64,000 nucleotides of DNA from Pagrus major (Eukaryota; Chordata; Actinopteri; Spariformes; Sparidae): positions 23,384,197 through 23,448,196 of the forward strand of contig NC_133230.1 of assembly GCF_040436345.1 (NCBI RefSeq), given 5' to 3'. Shown one piece after another: positions 27,301-39,700 of the stretch. Position numbers and translations under genes: made by a program. The notes beneath the pieces are model-generated. The model had not been told where the DNA came from and did no database searches. It saw only the letters and a list, made by a program, of their open reading frames with translations. Numbering within the stretch: the stretch's first letter is position 1; every line of letters begins with the position of its first letter.

Positions 27301-30300
27301 GTCCTTAGACCCTTGATTCCAGTAAGGAAAAAAAAATGTTCAGACAACACAACCAACAACAATAAACTGTATCATCTAAATCAAAACCAGTGCACTAAAA
27401 CAGTAAACTTACAAGGAATTTAATAATTATAAATTATCCCAAACACCTTTTCCTGCTCTATAATCTCTAAAAAGTTCTAGTTTTCATATCGATGCATGCC
27501 AATATATCTGTGAAAGGCCTTTATTTGATCTGTCAGGCTCTATTTTCTAAAGGCTGGTGGCAATCTATATCTTCCTTACTGTCAGGAATTACTATGAAAA
27601 AACAAAAACCAACAATGTGTCTGTGAACGCTGACTTCCATATCCTGTCTCTGGCTGTCCTTGGTTCTTTACAGGGGAAAATGGGAAATCATTTTCTCAAA
27701 CAGCACTGTACTATTTAGCATTTAAATGTTACTCTAAAAGTAGGAAGTAGGAATAAAATATTTATTTGTGACTAATTTCAGCAGCAGCTTAATATCCTTC
27801 ATAAGAAATAATGGTTCCCTCATCACAATGAAAACCCAGTGTGTTGTGGCTCACTGATGATCGATCTCACTGGTGTAACATGTATCAGGCTTTGGCTGAT
27901 ATTTGTTAGCAGGATCAATTCCTTCTGGGTACTTGGTGCCTTATCCTTCACTATTTTTGGGATAAAACAATGTCCATTGATGCAGACTTATAGATTATTA
28001 CATTTCATTCCCTTGATAACAAAGTGGATTATATATTCTTAAATTATGCACCGGATTGAGGACAAGTAAAGAAATATATAACTGTTATGGGAGGAAGAAT
28101 GCTGAAAACCCTCAAGCGTTACCTGTGAAAACCATAACATAGATACATTATTTCCATCAAGGACATCAGAGGGTTAGGTTAGCCAGGTAAAACACCAACT
28201 GATGCACACACTGTAGCGTCTCATCACACAATCCACAGACCCACGTTTGTGAAGATTTGCCTTTTCCGCCGATTGTGAGAACCACTGTGGCTTGTTTGTC
28301 TCACTAACTCCTCGCTTCCTTTTTCCTTGTGTGTATATCTCACTTCCTCTCTTTGTGCCCAGACCACCTTCCCTTATCTTGGTTGTCTGACGCTACGCTA
28401 CTGCTAACATCTTGAGACCCACATAGTGAGAAATTTCGCTGTCACCCGCTTTTTAAAAAAACGAGACTTAATGTGTACAAAATATTACGCAGCGTCACAA
28501 TGCCGGATCTGACCTATAATTGTAGAAAACACATTTTCCTTGCCCACTTAAGCAAAGCGACACACCACTTATCGTCTGTGGAAACCTAAAGCCGCTGCGA
28601 CGTGCAGTGAATTAGTGGCTGACATACAGAGGAAGAGCTTTTAATTGCATCTTTGAAAATATTATTTATGTATACCACAGGACATTTTAGGCTGTTTACA
28701 TTCCCCCCCCTACAATCTGTAAAAAAGGAACAGACTGTGCTGGAAATGTGAGGAACAACATTTGTGAATTCTCCAGCTGAGCATTGTTTCCCTCTAAGCC
28801 TCACCAGTATTTTGACACCATCAAGGACATCGGGCGTCTATGGACACACTTTCAAACCGAATCACCTTGGAAATACCTCGGACGCCATGGCAACATGTTT
28901 TCTAATCTTTGTTATCTGTAAGCAACTCACCACTCCAGCCGCAGCTGACTAATCCAGCCCTCATATCCTGCATGGGGTGTGTTTCTGTTTGTAACACACA
29001 GCCGCTGCCACCAGCTAAACCCAGTGAATGTCAATGACCTCATCAAGTCAATAAGAGAGTAAAAGAGACAAGTGAAACAACGTCTTGTATTTTAAATGAC
29101 ACGGCTGGTTAACTAGCAACGCCTCGATGCGGTTAAGACAATATATAAAACAATATCCACTTCTCCTTCTTGACCTGATGTGTGGGAACTCGGCTGTAAA
29201 CCTGTTTCAACGAAAATATTAATATACACCCGTGTTTCAATTCGCGCTCTGATAACAATCAGGTGTGAATCAGCCAAAGTCAGACAAATTCACAACAGGA
29301 AGTCATGACTCTCATCAGGTAAACAATTGCTCCATCCTTTTTTTCACAACTTTCCAACCACTAACCCTTCCCATGCAGGGTTAATTGCAAGAGGAAATCC
29401 TCTCCGCACTGTCTGTTCTTGACTGGAAAAATTAGGAAAGCTGCCGCCCGCTACACTGGAACGTACAATACCGTATGGTGACAAACATACGGCGAGGGCA
29501 CACAGCGCCTGACCCATTTTTTAAGGTTATCTTGGACATTCATCGGTCTCCAAACCTGCATGTCGTTTTTCCTTGTTTTGACAGAGCACATCAGATTAGA
29601 TGGTCTCTTTGTTTTAGAGGAATGCGAGTCAGCTGCAGAGTGATGTTTATCTCTCTGTACTCTCAACAAACTTTATGGACTTGGTCTGAATTCATAGGCT
29701 ACATTAGAGCAGAGATTACCAATTAAGGGTATTTGTACCCCAGGGAGTAGGCTGCCTCTCCAGGGGGGTACATGGACAGGTTGTGGAGAGTCTATGTTGG
29801 ACAGGATGTCGGATTTAAATGAAAGCATATACCCACATATTGAATCAGCTATCACACTTGGACATCACATAACTAAGCGTGACAGTTAGATAAAAGTGAT
29901 GTAAGTAAACAGTTGAAACAGTTCAGAAAAATGGATAAAGGGCTAAAATAGCAAAAGTCATGGATAAACACAAAGTTAGCTAAAAGTAACGGATGGTTAG
30001 CCTAAAGTAATAAATCAATTGTTGCCCAAAGGTTAGGAATAAAGGAATAAAGTTAAAATACCTAGCTAAAAATAACGGATAAAAGATGTGTTAAAAGTAG
30101 TCCTAATGGATAGACTGTTGAAATAATTAGATAAAAGTATTGGATGAACAGTCGGGCTAGTTAGCTTAAAGTAATGGACCAAACAGATAGAAATGTAAAA
30201 ATAGGGTTCAAATAGCTTTAAGGAACATTTGAAATAGTTAGCCTTCAGTAATGGATAATGCGGTTTAAAAAGCTAAAAGGAACAGTTGAAATACCTAGCT

Positions 30301-32798
30301 TAAAGTAATGAATTACATAGTTGAAACTGCTAAAAGTAAAAGCTTAAATAACTGGCTTCACATAATGAATTTATGGTAAAGATAGCTAAAGGAAATGGAT
30401 CTATGGTTGAAACGTCGACAACGACAGTTCAGTTGCATGATAAATTAACTATTACATCCACTTTTATATCATTAACAAACAAACAACTGCAAGAATATTG
30501 TTCAATGACTCATATTTCATAATTTATATCTTATAAAAATGTAAATATATATATGTACATGCTGTACATAGTAATTATAACCGAGATAAAACACAATATG
30601 TATGAATAAGGCCGACTGTGCGGCGTGCGGCACAGTACAGTACAGTGTGGCCTACAGACGGTGATGATGTCAACAGCTATTGATCCACACCTCACAGTGC
30701 TCTGCATTTCAAAGGCTGGTCAGCATCTGAGGACCACTGTTAGGGGATCTGACCTTTCCGCTCAGCCAGGCTTGAAGCCGCCATCAGGTAATCCTTCAAA
30801 TAGCTCTTACGTGCACTCTCACATTTGAAAAGGTGGCAGGACTCGTGGACCTTGGGGGTTCGCCTGTGATGTGAGCCAGGAGGAACAGGGCTGTGCTCCA
30901 TTTTATCGGGAGAGGCTGTTCAAGGAAAACCCCCAGTCATAACACACTGTACTCAGTGAGATACCATCTTGAGCATGTGCGTATGGATCTCACATTTTGC
31001 ATCGTGACAGTGAACTACTTTTTCAATCAAACGTTCGGAGCTCTCTGCACTACGGGTTTCCGTAACTCTTCTTCCGATTAATTGTTTCCTTCGTGAGTAT
31101 GAAATGAGCAGCGGGCTGTCCTCACTGCCCGGATCTACCTCTCCACAGATAAATGTAGTTATGGGATGTCATTTTATGTGCAGCCCATTGTGACACCTCT
31201 CCATTGCTCTTGCTCCATTTGTGTAACCAGGCAACGGCAATTTGAAAGCTTGTCTCTTCAGAGGCGCAATCACCATAACTCTGAGAGCACTCCAGACAAC
31301 TTGATGAAGCCAATGATCTTTGCTTGATTGATCCAACTACAGCCTACTCAATCACTGCTGTTCACTTTTCATATAGAAATTCCTCCAGCAGACAGTAAAA
31401 TAATAATGCGTGAATCCACAAATACAGCAAAGCCTACAAGTGCAGATATAGAAGAAATCAGAATAGTGTTCAATTTCCAACATTTTCACACCACACAAAA
31501 CAAAAAACTGAAAAAAATCAGACTCGAAAGCATCAATAACAGTGATGTCTCCCTTAAAACATGAAATCCTATATAAACAACAATGTCAATGTCAAGAAAA
31601 TCCATTTCCTTTTGTTTAGAGGCCCGTCTTAACTTGTTGGAGATTTCCCGCAACATGCCAGGGCAACAGAGACTTCTGGGAACCAACTACAGTCTGTGAT
31701 CTCATAAACTGAGATGGAGTTTTTCCTGCCTTCGGGGCTTATTATCTTTTTGTTTTTCAATAACAGAGACAAGCACTGCAGAAAAGCATGAGTCAAACTT
31801 AAAACAACGTGTCAGTGTTACACAAGCATGGCCCAGAAACACCTGCTGCACACTTCAGGGTACTATTCCACCATGTCAAACTAGACACCAGTGCCAGGGC
31901 AGGTCAGCGTGGACTTACCGAAGGACTGCAGGCAGGCCTGGATGAGTTCCTCCCAGCTTGCCCCCTTGGTGAGGTGTCCCAGGGGCATGGTGGATTTGCC
32001 CTGGGTGGTCTGGGCCGGGCTGGGTTTGTGGAACCTGTGAGGACGGCCTGGAGGAGAAACTCTAGACCTGGAGCTGCATCCTGGAGTCGCCCTCCTTGAG
32101 AAAAACACCAACACAAGAGGAGTGAGGGGGGAGGAGGCCTTGGTGGACTGAAAATGTGCGTTTCTCTATTTGCATATGAGGATGTAGAATATGTGGACGT
32201 ACAAACCATAATCTTATGAAACCGCCGCAGATTATTACGCATGAAACAAGCTGTGTTATTGCCGCAAATACTGGAGCCATTGTTTGAACTTCAGAAACCC
32301 CCCTGAGATTTTGCTATTCATTGTTCTCATTTCCTTCCTTTGACTTAGGGAAATACCGGTTGATTGCGGACATCCACTTTTAAACTGTTGAGTGACCGGT
32401 AAACAAGAAGGAATTTATTTGAAAGAACATTTGTTTTTTTTTTACCTATTGCGCGTTTGTGCGCAAACTAGTTTGGTAGCACGGTTTCACTTTTACGCAC
32501 CTTGAAGGCGCAAATTAAGATTTGATCAACCGCAGAGAGCAGACACTAACGCAAACCCGATAACTGAAATAATCAACTGTTGAATAAGCGGCACGTTATC
32601 GCCAAAACCACACCTGACGCTCCTCTTTTAAAAACCAAGAAAAGATTATCTGACTTACGCATCGTCTTTTCCCTTTTCTTCCGACGCTACACTTGTGTCG
32701 TTGTGGATGTTTTCTCGTGATTGACATCCCATGGCGAGGTACTGGGCGACGAGCGGCTGAACGAGGCTGTCCATCTGTGTTCTCCTCGATGGGAGCAT
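18306..32798 (-). CDS. rasgrp1: RAS guanyl-releasing protein 1 (RasGRP1), complete 17-exon gene model
   Basis: Encodes a Ras guanine-nucleotide exchange factor recruited to membranes by diacylglycerol and tuned by calcium. Coding exons in transcript order: 32798-32659, 32094-31919, 27214-27044, 25414-25363 (or from 25417), 25272-25141, 24142-23989, 23805-23632, 22798-22682, 22583-22308, 21904-21824, 21174-21070, 20891-20782, 20348-20204, 20111-20075, 19677-19546, 18855-18533, 18440-18306. All junctions are GT-AG and all phases close, giving about 819 residues (human about 800). Domains: REM about 85-205; CDC25 about 235-470, with the [15 protein letters not shown] and [14 protein letters not shown] motifs; EF-hand loop [12 protein letters not shown] near 530; canonical C1 at 592-641 (H-x12-C-x2-C-x13-C-x2-C-x4-H-x2-C-x7-C); C-terminal heptad coiled coil from about 776. 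The C1 sequence, the CPSPV...KWEN tail motif and the coiled coil favour RasGRP1 over RasGRP2, 3 or 4. The ATG at 32798 (G at -3) is chosen as start; the next in-frame ATG is at 32774. The exon 3 end and exon 4 start are the least certain boundaries. Confidence 0.95.
21326..21787. mobile_element. Family B MITE inside a rasgrp1 intron
   Basis: The left end ATTTTGGGAAATACACTTCT and the right end (GAGCATATTTCCGAAAAAAT) are inverted copies, as are TTTCTTGC and GCAAGAAAG. The inside carries three tandem-like copies of a GCTAAGCTAA-CAGCAGCTGGCTGTAGCTTCA block near 21477, 21549 and 21655. It lies between rasgrp1 exons 10 and 11 and ends 37 bases from the exon 10 donor side. Confidence 0.75.
22806..22830. 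repeat. CA/GT microsatellite at the rasgrp1 exon 8 acceptor
   Basis: About 12 CA units on the plus strand followed by six to seven A. On the transcript strand this reads poly-T then (GT)n and ends 8 bases before exon 8, so it occupies the polypyrimidine tract position. Confidence 0.95.
24336..24528 (-). mobile_element. tRNA-derived SINE
   Basis: On the minus strand the head begins GGGGGCGCCCCGGTAGCTC. An A-box-like TAGCTCAATTGGTAGAGC is at 24498-24515 and a B-box-like GGTTTGAGTCT at 24442-24452, the RNA polymerase III promoter layout. A tRNA-unrelated body follows (GGCCCTTTGCTGCATATCAT), then a tail AAAAAGCCACGAAAAGGCC ending in an A run. About 190 bases, close to full length. It sits in the rasgrp1 intron between exons 5 and 6. 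Clear target-site duplications were not seen. Confidence 0.88.
29890..30420. repeat. Degenerate minisatellite-like array
   Basis: About 530 bases built from diverged repeats of a unit like GTTGAAATAGTTAGCTAAA plus AGTAATGGATAAACA, with a period of roughly 35-40 bases. GTTGAAA recurs near 29913, 30118, 30269, 30320 and 30404, and AAAGTAATGG-like words recur between them. It lies in the large rasgrp1 intron between exons 2 and 3. Confidence 0.7.
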
Positions 32799-33531
32799 TG
32801 CATCGCTCTGATCGGCTAAGTGCGCCTCCGCGGTCTCAGCAGCATTGTGCTGACTCGTCAATGAACGTTACACAATTAAGAGTCAGCCGGCTTGTATGCG
32901 AGTGGGCGGCCGTGGTGCCGGGCTTGTCACTCACACGGAGTGGGCTCCTCCGTGCGTGCTCTCGCTCCAGCAGTCTTCACGACTTGCGTCAAAAGTCGAG
33001 TTCTCACAGGTTTAATGTTTGGCAACTTTAATCAGATAATTAGTGTGGTCCCTGAAGGCAACACAATGAGAAGCAGTTATTACATGTTCACTGTCATCTT
33101 GAATCTCATCACTCATTTTGGTTATAGATTGATTTTAGTCTGCATTCACTTTTCACAAATACATTTATGAGCATATTTATATATTTGTAAATGTATTCAA
33201 ATAAAAAAACATGTCTCCTGTGGGTCCCAGACATGAATACATGTAGAAAACTGTAGGATGTTCATCCCTTTTGTAGTTTACTAAAAGTTTTTGTTTGTTC
33301 AGTCTGCAGAACAGGAAAAGGGTGGACCTTCCTCTGAAGATAACAACGGTAGCAGATTCCATTATGGCTCATATGGAGGATAAAGTTATTTTAGCATGCT
33401 GTAGGTGGTCCAGAGAGGATGTTTCCTGAAGTCTTTCAACTGCTTTGAGAAGTGAACCGAGTCTTATCACACGTATCCGGGTGATTAAGCATTCATGTGG
33501 ACATTGTGCCTATGGCTAACAATAGTTTTAG

Positions 33532-34115
33532 TTAAAGGACAAGTTCACCTAAATAGGAAAATTCAGTCATTATCTGCTCATGCTCATGCCGATGGGAAGT
33601 CAGGTGAAGTTTCATAGTCCACAAAACATTTCTGGAGCTTCACAGCAAAAGAGCGTCGCAACATTCTCCTAAATAACTGAAGTAGATGGGGACTTGTCTC
33701 CAAATGTCTCCATACAGCTTGTCTGTCGTAATCCAAGTCACAAGAAGCCCAGAGATCCAAAATTGATTTTAAAATGAAATAATGCAATAATACAATGATG
33801 CACACTTTTAGCTTAACAGCTACAGTAAAGATTTCATCTTTTAAAAGGGTGTAAATTACATCCTTTGGATCTTGGGGCTTCCAGAGACTTTGATAACATC
33901 GACCAAGGCATTTCATGTTTTTATTCCAGTTGTTTATCTACATTTTAAAACGAGCCCCTATCTACTTCAGTTGTTTAGGAGAATGCCGTTACGCTGTTTT
34001 GCTGTGTGGCTCCAGAAATGTTTTGTGGACAAGGAAACTTCACCTGACTCTCCATCACCATGAGGGTGAGTACACAATGACTGAATTGTCATTTTTGGGT
34101 GAACTTATCCTTTAA
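33532..34115. mobile_element. Palindromic MITE, about 584 bp
   Basis: Starts TTAAAGGACAAGTTCACC and ends GGTGAACTTATCCTTTAA. The arms are inverted copies for almost 190 bases (left CTAAATAACTGAAGTAGATG, right CATCTACTTCAGTTGTTTAG in reverse complement; AAAACATTTCTGGAGC occurs in both). The centre is A+T-rich. Open frames inside it are by-products of the inverted repeat. I recognise this as a common fish MITE type. Confidence 0.85.
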
Positions 34116-35765
34116 CATTTGATTGCTAAAGTGACAGCCAAGGGCCATTAAAAAAAGTGCATTTATGGATATTTTTTCTTAACACATGGTGTGTTATCCT
34201 TCCTCAAAGAATCAATGACACTTCTTCTTACTTCACATGTAGCATGCCGTGATAATGTGAAAGGTCTTTCAAGTAATATAACTAATAATGCGATTGATAA
34301 CAGCTTTTCTTTGATAGTAAAACATCCAAAATTAAGTTGTTTTTCAATTAACTTTAACCAATTATAAAAACAGGAGGAGCGATTCATACGACAGGACAAA
34401 TGATAAAAGGTGCTCACAGTTTGTGATTAAATCCGAGACTGATCCTGCACCCCCGGAGCGTCCTCCCTTTGACTAGGTGCCTCCCTGTCCACAGATAAAC
34501 AGTAGTTTGAGTAAGTGGTTTGAGTTCATGTGTTTCCCACAGACAGGGTGAAGTCATGAGAACCTGTGTATTAGCAGCTGGTTACTTCTGATAAGATAGC
34601 TTGTCTGTACCTGTTGTTATCAGTCCAGTCAGCCTTAAGCCTGCCCCCATGTGGCTGAAGGCACATCTAAATCTGATTTGGTTTCATTCATGACATGAAG
34701 CCCACCACTGCTGGAAGAAATCCACCGCGTAAATACGAATACATTCAAAAAAAGCCATATTTTATGTGAGGTTTCACGGAATGAGTGAAGCAGCATAAAA
34801 TGCCATTCAGGGTGAGTCCCTGTGAGTCTCCACCCAACTGCAGTCCAAAAACAAACACACACTGATAAGAAAAAATGTTAATGTAGATTTGACAGGTGAG
34901 AAATGTACCACAACTGCAGGAGAGAAGTGATTTAACTTATTCCAATCCAGGTAAACTCCTCTAGCTGCAGCACTGTTTCGGGCATTATATGATACATTCT
35001 GGAGGATCATAATTCCACATCTGCTTATGATTATGCACTCTGAATGAGATGATGCCAAGTTCATTTCCTCAAATCTATGAAAAAGGGAACAAGGGCAAAC
35101 AAGTGTCAAATGTTTAAAAAAAAGAACAGTTTTTATGATTGCGATATAGATGTCACCAATGACCTTTATTTGAATTATGTATTGTAAAAAAACATCTGAT
35201 GTGTTTGCCATTTGGATTCAGATCATCTAAAGATGATCAGGTACCATTTCAGTCTTCAGTGCTGTGGTCGGATGCAAAATATGCAGAACGGCCAATTAGT
35301 AGTCAGCCAGTCACTGCTGCCACCGGCAGCAGGCTGATTTATGTCTTTAGGGTGTAAGTAAAAATGGCAGTGAAGGATTTCTTGATAAATGATCAAGATC
35401 TAATTAAAGTGTATTCAAATTTTCTGGCCAAAGTGCGTCTCTCAACACGGGGCACTGACACTCTCTTCCCAGACAAATGAAAAATGGTCACGTGCACACA
35501 TGTTGTAATGTGGATAAAAAAGGAGTTGCTACTTTTATATGTCCTGTCAAAATTGTCACATTTCTAAGAGACACACTGAAGTCAAAAGACTGAGGGACCT
35601 GAGACTAACAGCAATAAGGCTCAAGACTTGGACTGTGACCACCCCCTGCTGGATATTTTGAGTTATCTACTGACCAACAGGGAGTACTGGCATTTTGCAG
35701 TTACTAAATATTAGTTTCTGTAGCATGCTGAGTAGCCTACAAGAAGAAATAGATTATTTGAGTAT

Positions 35766-36134
35766 TAAAGGTGCACTCTGTATTTTTGGAGAATACATTT
35801 TAATCAGAAGAGAAATATCTTCATTGACTGATTTCTTTTTTGCGCAAACAAACTAAATATACAAACTGTCTTTGTTTTCATGACTGAATAAACTGAATAA
35901 ACTACGTGACTTTAAAAAGACAACACAGTTTCATACTGCTTTACTTTGTTTATATATGACGGACCCTGCCACCTTTCTAGCTTCAAAACAGTGTTCTGTG
36001 GACCCTATTTTCTTGTTTATTCGGTTATGGAAACAATGAATATTCCCAGGTTTGGATTATAACCTCATTAGTGTAGTAAATATTAAAATTCTGAGTTTGA
36101 ATTTCTTCTCAAAAACTACATAGGGCCCCTTTAA
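35766..36134. mobile_element. MITE family D, copy 1 (369 bp)
   Basis: Starts TTAAAGGTGCACTCTGTA and ends CATAGGGCCCCTTTAA, inverted ends of about 25 bases. It shares ordered internal blocks (AATCAGAAGAGAAA, TTCATTGACT, TGACTGAATAAACT, CACCTTTCTAGCT) and near-equal length with the copy at 62347-62718. It lies about 630 bases before the exd1 ATG. Confidence 0.85.
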
Positions 36135-36761
36135 AGTACTTACTGTATGAGCTCCGCCTGCTCATGTTGATCTTCCACCAGCAGTCTCCACACTAATTAG
36201 GAAACAAAAAAAGGAGTTGGAACAGATGTCAGCAGTAACTTCTGTAAAACAAAAACGTTACAAGCAGTCTATTAGTTTCATTTTGTGTTTGTCTAGCTAC
36301 CTAATCTAACAATTGTAGGATACATTGGCGCCCGCTAGCCACAGGGGGCAGCAAGGTCAAGTGATTCACATTGTAGCTGCTGCGTGCAAACACATTATGC
36401 AGATGTGAAGATTGTGAAGCAGAAAATCTGCAATAATATACAGAAAGTCGTCTTTTAATAGTTCGTATTGCCTTCAAAATGTATGTCAACATACTTTTTT
36501 TTGTTTTGTTGCTAATTGTGAGTGTTCGCCAGGGAGGACGTCGAAGGTGAAATTAACGAGGAGTTTATGAACGCAGCATCGACTTGAGCCACATGGCACA
36601 GCGCCCGCAGCTAGCCGCTAGCTACTGTAGGTTAACTGTACGTCGAATGACGGACTGTAAGCCGAGCTAGTTACTGCTAAAGCTAGCTACAGCCCGATAC
36701 TCATAAGCCGGCAGCTTCACTGTTTTTTAATTGCTTGAAACAACTCTCACATAACTGCAAA

Positions 36762-39700
36762 ATGGCCGCAGAAGACGTCCACTTCTTGAACATCTTCAAG
36801 GGAAAACGCATCAAGCTGACCCTCAAGACTTCATCTTACCTGGGCGTCGTGCAGCGAATCAACTCCAACAAAACCTTGATTCTAGTGGACGGTTAGAAAA
36901 CTTTTCATCATTTAGACTGTGTAGTTCTTTCAAACTGCATGTTGCTGCCTGTATGCCAAAAAACATTGGACTGCCATTAACTTGCGTGTTGTTTCAGTTG
37001 TTAGCTGCAGTGATGGCTGCAACATCCCTGGCTCCAAACTGTTCTTCGGGCGCGAGATTGTGAATGGTGAGCGTGTCTGACACTGACGAAGTTGAATCTG
37101 TATGTAGAGAATACTTTTTTATGTTAAAGTTAAAAAAAATTGTATATTTCAATCAACAGTGGAATTAACCAATGAGGCTGACAGTGGGTGAGTAACCAAC
37201 CAACCAACATATGTCACCATTAGCATCTCTGACTTGGCCATAAGCTGTAACATGCAATGTGCCGCACAGGAATATTCATGACCCCGCACTTGAAGAGCAC
37301 TTGACTGTGGAGAGGTTTCAGCCCTACAGGAAGAGCATCACTTTGGGTAAGCATAATAACAACAAGGGACACATTTTCTCAATATACAATATGTATGTTT
37401 TTTGAGCAATGAGAGGTTACTTTCACACAGATGATGATGATGATGATGAGGAGGAGTTCATCAACTTTGTAGTCATTGATGAGTTTCACGAGAAGTTTGG
37501 AACCGCTGTAAGTTGATTTTTGAGTTCCTTTTCTGTTACCTAAATCACTAAAGTGCTCTCGTATGCGTGACGGTGACCTCGTGTCTTATGACCTGTTTAT
37601 AACATCCCGTGCTCCCATCCTGCAGGTGATGCACATCAAGAAGCAGCGTGTGATTGGTGTGGGAGCAGATGGGGTCGAGGCCTATAAGCTTGGGAGACTG
37701 TGTTGGCTGCAGGTGAGGAGCTCTGAATTCCTGCTCTCTTTTTTTTTGAGTCCTTCCATCTGGCTTTTACTCATTTCTTCTTTCTTTTCCTTCATGGCAA
37801 GCATGAACAGATAAGAAAATAACGTAAACTTCATGTATCTAGATTGCCACCAAAAACAAGGTATACCTGTTTGATATCCTGTTGCTTGGAGCCCGGGCCT
37901 TTAAGAATGGTCTTTCCATGATCCTGGAAAATAAGCACATACTGAAGGTGAGCAGTGTAAACAGACCAGAAATACTGTTCTATCACTGGGATGATTATTT
38001 TCCATAACATCTGTGTTGATTGTACATTTGGTACAGGTCATTCATGACTGCAGAGCCATTGCTGGAAGTCTGATTGCTCAGTTTGGAGTAAAGCTAACCA
38101 ACGTCTTTGACACTCAGGTACATGTAGAGTTTGTACGGTGGCCTTTGAGTCTTAGTTTCTCTCCTGTACAGCTTATCTTTTTTCTTTTTTTCTGTGTGTG
38201 TGCACGTGTGTAAAGGTAGCAGATGTCATGTGCTTCTACTCAGAGACGGGAGGTTTCCTTCCCGACAGAGTCAGCACTCTGCAGGAGGTGGTGAGTCTCC
38301 ATCTGAAGGTGCCCTCCTCCCAGCTCTTATCCCTTCAGATGAAGTCACAGTTCACCAAGGTGCAGCATATACTCTCACCTGAGATGGTTTTATTTACAGT
38401 ATATAGTAGACGGTATATGCTGTAATCCCTGGTGTGTGTTTTTATATGAGTAACAGGAGATGTGGCAGAAGCGGCCCTGTCCGGTCCCCCTGCTTAAAGT
38501 GATGGCTCTGTCAGTGATCCACCTTCAGCCCCTCAGACTGGTGCTGCTGGATGCTCTCATGATAGACTACATGGCCCTGGTGGATTCATACATCAGCAGC
38601 AGCCACTACGAACCTGATGAGTTACAGCATATCAGCATGGTGAGTAATTCACAAATTTTGCCCAAAGGAAAAATCTGCCATACTGACATTAATGCACACA
38701 TTTTCAGGGGTTATAGTCATCAGCCTTAGATTGTAAAATCTTGCATAATTTGTCTTTGGTGAGCAAATTAGTTATTAAAGTTCTCCTTGTTCCTCCTTGT
38801 TCCTCCAGAGTCCTCATTCTGTGTAAAATTACATTGTCAAGTTTAGCTGAAGTCGCTGAGAAAGTCTCAGAGAGTAAACCTATTCTTACTACATTCATTG
38901 TTTATTTTTGGTTGGTGCCTCGATATTTAATTCAGCTGTTATGTGGTGCCTTAGGTGAACCCAAAACTGTCTGTTGTATAATATACAGTAGTTTAGAAGT
39001 GGGCAGATAAGCAGTAAACAGTCTACCTGTTCTCCAGGAGAATGTGTTGGAGTTGCCCAGAGAGCTCAAGCAACTGGAGCAAATGCGTCGTGATCGGCAG
39101 GAGTGGGCTGCCAACCACTACCCCACCACAGAGCAGGGCCTGCTGGCTCGCTTCAACCCCCGAACTCCACCCGAGACCTCCCCTGCAGAACAGGAGCAAA
39201 GCCAGACACAGGCAAAAGAGTCCTTTGATCCTGCAGCATCACCTTCCTCAACACAAGTGGACCCTCACAGCTCACCCAGGAGCCCTCTGACAGCAGCCAG
39301 TGTTTCGTCTGTGGATGTCCATGCCTCCCCTGACCCGGTGGCTCAGGCTCCCATCCCAGCTTCTACTCTAGACCTCAGAAAAGAAATGTCTGTGAACGGT
39401 CCCCTGTCTCTAGGTGTAGGCAGAGGCCGCACAGAGGTACTGATGATGGGCAGAGGAAGGTCCTTTGGGAAAGAGCAGTCATCCGTCCCGGCCTTACCCA
39501 CCATGGGAAGAGGCTTCCTTTTCCAGATATCACAAGCTTGCAAACCCGGAGAGTCCACTGGGGACATAGAAACTCCTGGTAGGTTGGGGGTGGCTCCTTC
39601 GTGCTGCAGCCATACTCTTACCCAAGACGTGATGCCCCAGCCTGGACACAGTGCTGCTAACAGCCTGCCAAAAGATACTTCAGGGCTGAATGGAGATAGT

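Larger units (their letters stand above)
32799..36761. other. Divergent spacer between rasgrp1 and exd1
   Basis: The two genes are head to head across about 4 kb. The 200 bases next to the rasgrp1 ATG are G+C- and CpG-rich (GCGGGCGGCC-like words around 32905). Two MITEs (33532-34115 and 35766-36134) fill much of the rest. About 36530-36761 before exd1 is again CpG-richer. No gene is seen between them. Confidence 0.6.

Noticed and set aside
29700..29800. hAT-like element end (also considered near 43838)
   Set aside because: Short resemblance to CAGTGGTTCCCAA-type ends only; no matching second end or target duplication was found.
31809..32280. Several plus- and minus-strand frames around 32 kb
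   Set aside because: Shadows of rasgrp1 exon 2 (32094-31919) in other frames.
33584..33916. 110-codon open frame on the minus strand
   Set aside because: Lies inside the 33532-34115 MITE, and the frame on the other arm encodes related peptide pieces, as expected from an inverted repeat.
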